Assembly (NCBI GenBank): GCA_007134165.1
Contig: SLLJ01000032.1
Coordinates: forward strand, 1-7,606
Length of the DNA: 7,606 nucleotides
DNA from: Nitriliruptoraceae bacterium
Lineage (GTDB): Bacteria > Actinomycetota > Nitriliruptoria > Nitriliruptorales > Nitriliruptoraceae
Direction of reading: 5' to 3'
Below, piece after piece: positions 6,350 through 7,606 of this stretch (position 1 is the stretch's first letter; every line of letters starts with the position of its first letter). The notes beneath the pieces were generated by a model. That model had not been told where the DNA came from, ran no database searches, and worked only from the letters and a program-made list of their open reading frames with translations. A program made the translations under genes and the position numbers.

Positions 6350-6399
6350 AGCCTGGCGGGTGTCGACGAACGATCCTCCGGCGATGTCCGCGCCAGGCT
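6350..6399 (-). terminator. Inverted repeat at the flavodoxin stop codon
   Basis: AGCCTGGCG (6350-6358) and CGCCAGGCT (6391-6399) form a perfect 9-bp inverted repeat with a 32-nt loop. On the minus strand the first arm begins with the last base of the flavodoxin TGA (6399-6401). It could partly terminate or process the flavodoxin transcript before the ATPase gene. The long loop and missing T-tract keep confidence low for true termination. Confidence 0.35.
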
Positions 6400-6917
6400 C
6401 ATGCGTTCAGGGTGAGGCTGGCCAGCCGGGTTCCCCACGCGCGGGCCCGGTCGTGTTCGCCGTCGACGAGGGCGCCCCTGCCGTCGGCGGAGTAGAAGTG
6501 CTCCGGATCCGTGGCCAGTCGGGCACCGGCCCTGCGCAGCCGCTTGGCGATCGTGCGGGCGCTTCGGTCGAAGGTGTCCAGGATCTTCGGGCTCGCCATG
6601 CGGGTGTCCCACACGGCCACGGGCTGGCCCGGACGGGACAGCCGCAGCTCGTCGAGCCACTCCCGCAGCCCCCGTTGGGCGGGAGCGCGCGCGCCCTGCT
6701 CGCCGGCCGCTTCGGTGCGGGTCTCGGGCCGAGGCAGCCCGGCCTTGTGGTTGGGGCCACCGACCACGAGCAGGTCGACCTGGTCGTCGATGGTCGCGGC
6801 GGCGGTCTCGGCGTCGACCAGGGTGACCGTGGCGGCGTCACCCATCCCGGCGGCGATGGCCTCGGCGATGGTGCGGTTGGTGCCGAACACCGACTCGTAC
6901 ACGATGAGCGTGCGCAT
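6399..6917 (-). CDS. Flavodoxin-family protein (FMN-binding)
   Basis: A 172-residue cytosolic protein with the flavodoxin fold, expected to bind FMN and carry electrons or support a reductase. Strand 1 (RTLIVYES, residues 2-9) leads into the phosphate-binding loop, ESVFGTNRT at 8-16, followed by helix 1. A third strand ends in the flavin-loop-like GGPNH (53-57). AVWDTRM (101-107) is the next core strand. The C-terminal segment FYSADGRGALVDGEHDRA (141-158) resembles the ending of short actinobacterial flavodoxin-domain proteins. The start is ATG 6917, with GGAGGAG at 6927-6933 nine nt upstream. A longer form from GTG 6935 would place that start directly against the Shine-Dalgarno and is unlikely. 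The loop reads FGTN where I recall FGNT in most relatives. It lies 173 bp before the ATPase on the same strand, so co-transcription is possible. Its partner is unknown. Confidence 0.85.
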   Translation of the reverse strand: MRTLIVYESVFGTNRTIAEAIAAGMGDAATVTLVDAETAAATIDDQVDLLVVGGPNHKAGLPRPETRTEAAGEQGARAPAQRGLREWLDELRLSRPGQPVAVWDTRMASPKILDTFDRSARTIAKRLRRAGARLATDPEHFYSADGRGALVDGEHDRARAWGTRLASLTLNA

Positions 6918-6926
6918 GGCAGGCGA

Positions 6927-6933
6927 CTCCTCC
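6927..6933 (-). promoter_or_regulatory. Ribosome binding site of the flavodoxin gene
   Basis: GGAGGAG on the minus strand, 9 nt before ATG 6917, is a strong Shine-Dalgarno. It decides the start, because the alternative GTG at 6935 immediately precedes and abuts this motif. Confidence 0.8.
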
Positions 6934-7284
6934 ACGATGGCCGGGTGCTCTCGCAGGTGGGCCAGCGCGGGGGGTGGCTCGGGACCCGGCGGCTGCGCAC
7001 CGAACCTGCCCTGACAGCATCCACCCGGCCACCTCGTGGGCTGTAGGGGCGAACGGCCGTGCCCCGCAGAACGATGGACGACGGTTTCGTGAGCGGAGAG
7101 TGAATCTCAGGTGTCGCCGGAGTGACGGGCGGGGCGCCGCCGCACCCGGGTCGGTCGAACGGCCACCTGTCTGTCGCGCGGAACGCCCGTTCCGGGCCGT
7201 CTCGAGCCGTCAGCCCCTGGCCTCGGAACGGGCCAGTTGGTACGAGCGTGTCGTCGGTCCGCGGCGCGTGCTTGGTCGCGGTGC
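6934..7284. other. Divergent intergenic region
   Basis: About 350 bp separate the divergently transcribed flavodoxin and hydrophobic-protein genes. I see no gene. It should hold both promoters, but no clear -35/-10 pair stands out. Visible structure includes the 16-bp CGGAACG palindrome (7179-7194) and a third CGGAACG copy (7224-7230). CGAACGGCC occurs twice (7050-7058, 7156-7164). A GGGGC/GCCCC inverted repeat (7046-7050 with 7061-7065) surrounds an ACGGCCGT palindrome (7053-7060). A small GAGA/TCTC inverted repeat lies at 7096-7108. Confidence 0.6.
7179..7194. promoter_or_regulatory. Candidate operator palindrome CGGAACG-cc-CGTTCCG
   Basis: Perfect 7-bp arms with a 2-bp spacer form a 16-bp operator-like palindrome about 100 bp before the hydrophobic-protein start. 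A third copy of CGGAACG follows at 7224-7230, 45 bp (about four helical turns) from the first. This pattern fits binding by a dimeric regulator, possibly controlling one or both divergent genes. The regulator is unknown. Confidence 0.4.
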
Positions 7285-7289
7285 GGGAG
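7285..7289 (+). promoter_or_regulatory. Ribosome binding site of the 3'-truncated membrane protein gene
   Basis: GGGAG lies 5 nt before ATG 7295. It supports that start over the in-frame GTG codons at 7268 and 7289, the second of which overlaps the motif. Confidence 0.6.
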
Positions 7290-7294
7290 TGCCC

Positions 7295-7606
7295 ATGGTC
7301 GAGGCGTTCGGCGTTGTCGTGGCGCTGGTGCTGCTCATCGGCGCCGTGCTGCTGCTGGTGCCGCTGCGGTGGCCGGCCGGGTCCTGGCTGCTGGCACCGA
7401 AGCTGCTGATCGCCGCGCTGGTGCCTGGCGTGGGCGCGCTCGCCAGCGTCCTCGCGGTGGTCGGCGTCGTGGCCGGGATGCCCCTCCTCGGCGTGTTGGC
7501 GGGGGTCACCGCGGTGGTCGCCGGAGTGGTCTGGGCCCGGGTCGCGGCTGCCCGGTCCGTGGGGCCGGGCGGTGCCGGGGGGCAGGCGCTGGTGGCACCC
7601 CGTCAG
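7295..7606 (+). CDS. Hydrophobic membrane protein, C-terminus beyond window
   Basis: The first 104 codons of a gene that stays open to the window edge. Three hydrophobic segments are visible at about residues 5-24, 37-61 and 63-82, followed by a Gly/Pro-rich, Arg-containing stretch that is probably cytoplasmic or a linker. The pattern fits a membrane-anchoring N-terminal domain placed before a soluble domain, as in some actinobacterial membrane-anchored hydrolases, or simply a small membrane protein. I recognise no family motif. ATG 7295 is favoured by the GGGAG just upstream. G/C-rich third positions support coding. The gene is divergent from the flavodoxin gene and has no clear functional link to it. 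Confidence 0.7.
   Translation, partial: MVEAFGVVVALVLLIGAVLLLVPLRWPAGSWLLAPKLLIAALVPGVGALASVLAVVGVVAGMPLLGVLAGVTAVVAGVVWARVAAARSVGPGGAGGQALVAPRQ

Noticed and set aside
6399..6935. Longer flavodoxin starting at GTG 6935
   Set aside because: The GTG abuts the GGAGGAG Shine-Dalgarno that serves ATG 6917, and the six extra residues precede the first beta strand.

Overview
The window is very GC-rich, with strong G/C preference at third codon positions, short intergenic gaps and GTG-type alternative starts. Together with a long CtpH/CtpI-like P-type ATPase, a class I associate with actinomycetes, this points to a high-GC actinobacterium. I cannot name the genus from sequence alone. I see no mobile elements, CRISPR arrays, tRNA or rRNA genes.

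Layout from left to right. Positions 1-514 hold no convincing gene. The first 200 bases fold on paper into a compact set of nested inverted repeats (a three-way junction followed by a long hairpin). A G-quadruplex motif, a relatively AT-rich island and a 10-bp palindrome lie closer to the next gene. Positions 515-1882 (+) encode a Na+/phosphate symporter family protein with the duplicated QSS / G-x-N-x-GTT-x-T core and an unusual 85-residue acidic, proline-rich N-terminus. It converges on a 1411-residue P2-type cation ATPase (1990-6225, -). The 107-bp gap between the two stops holds a symmetric hairpin overlapping the symporter stop codon and a second inverted repeat just past the ATPase stop. 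The ATPase has an HMA-like N-terminal fold, then a degenerate copy of P-type ATPase P-domain and membrane elements, then a complete catalytic half with all P-type motifs and SERCA-like cation ligands.

Upstream of the ATPase on the same strand is a small flavodoxin-family protein (6399-6917, -). The 173-bp gap between them contains three perfect or near-perfect inverted repeats, the last ending only a few bases from the ATPase ribosome binding site. Flavodoxin and ATPase could be one transcription unit with a structured internal leader. A divergent region (6918-7294) with CGGAACG-type palindromes and repeats separates the flavodoxin from the start of a small hydrophobic protein (7295 to the window end, +), which is cut off by the window edge.

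Functionally the window is an ion and redox locus: phosphate uptake or export coupled to Na+, ATP-driven cation transport (Ca2+-like site geometry), and a one-electron FMN carrier. The most unusual items are the internal degenerate ATPase half, the structured 5' region before the symporter, and the triple inverted repeat between flavodoxin and ATPase. None of the functional links has been tested here.
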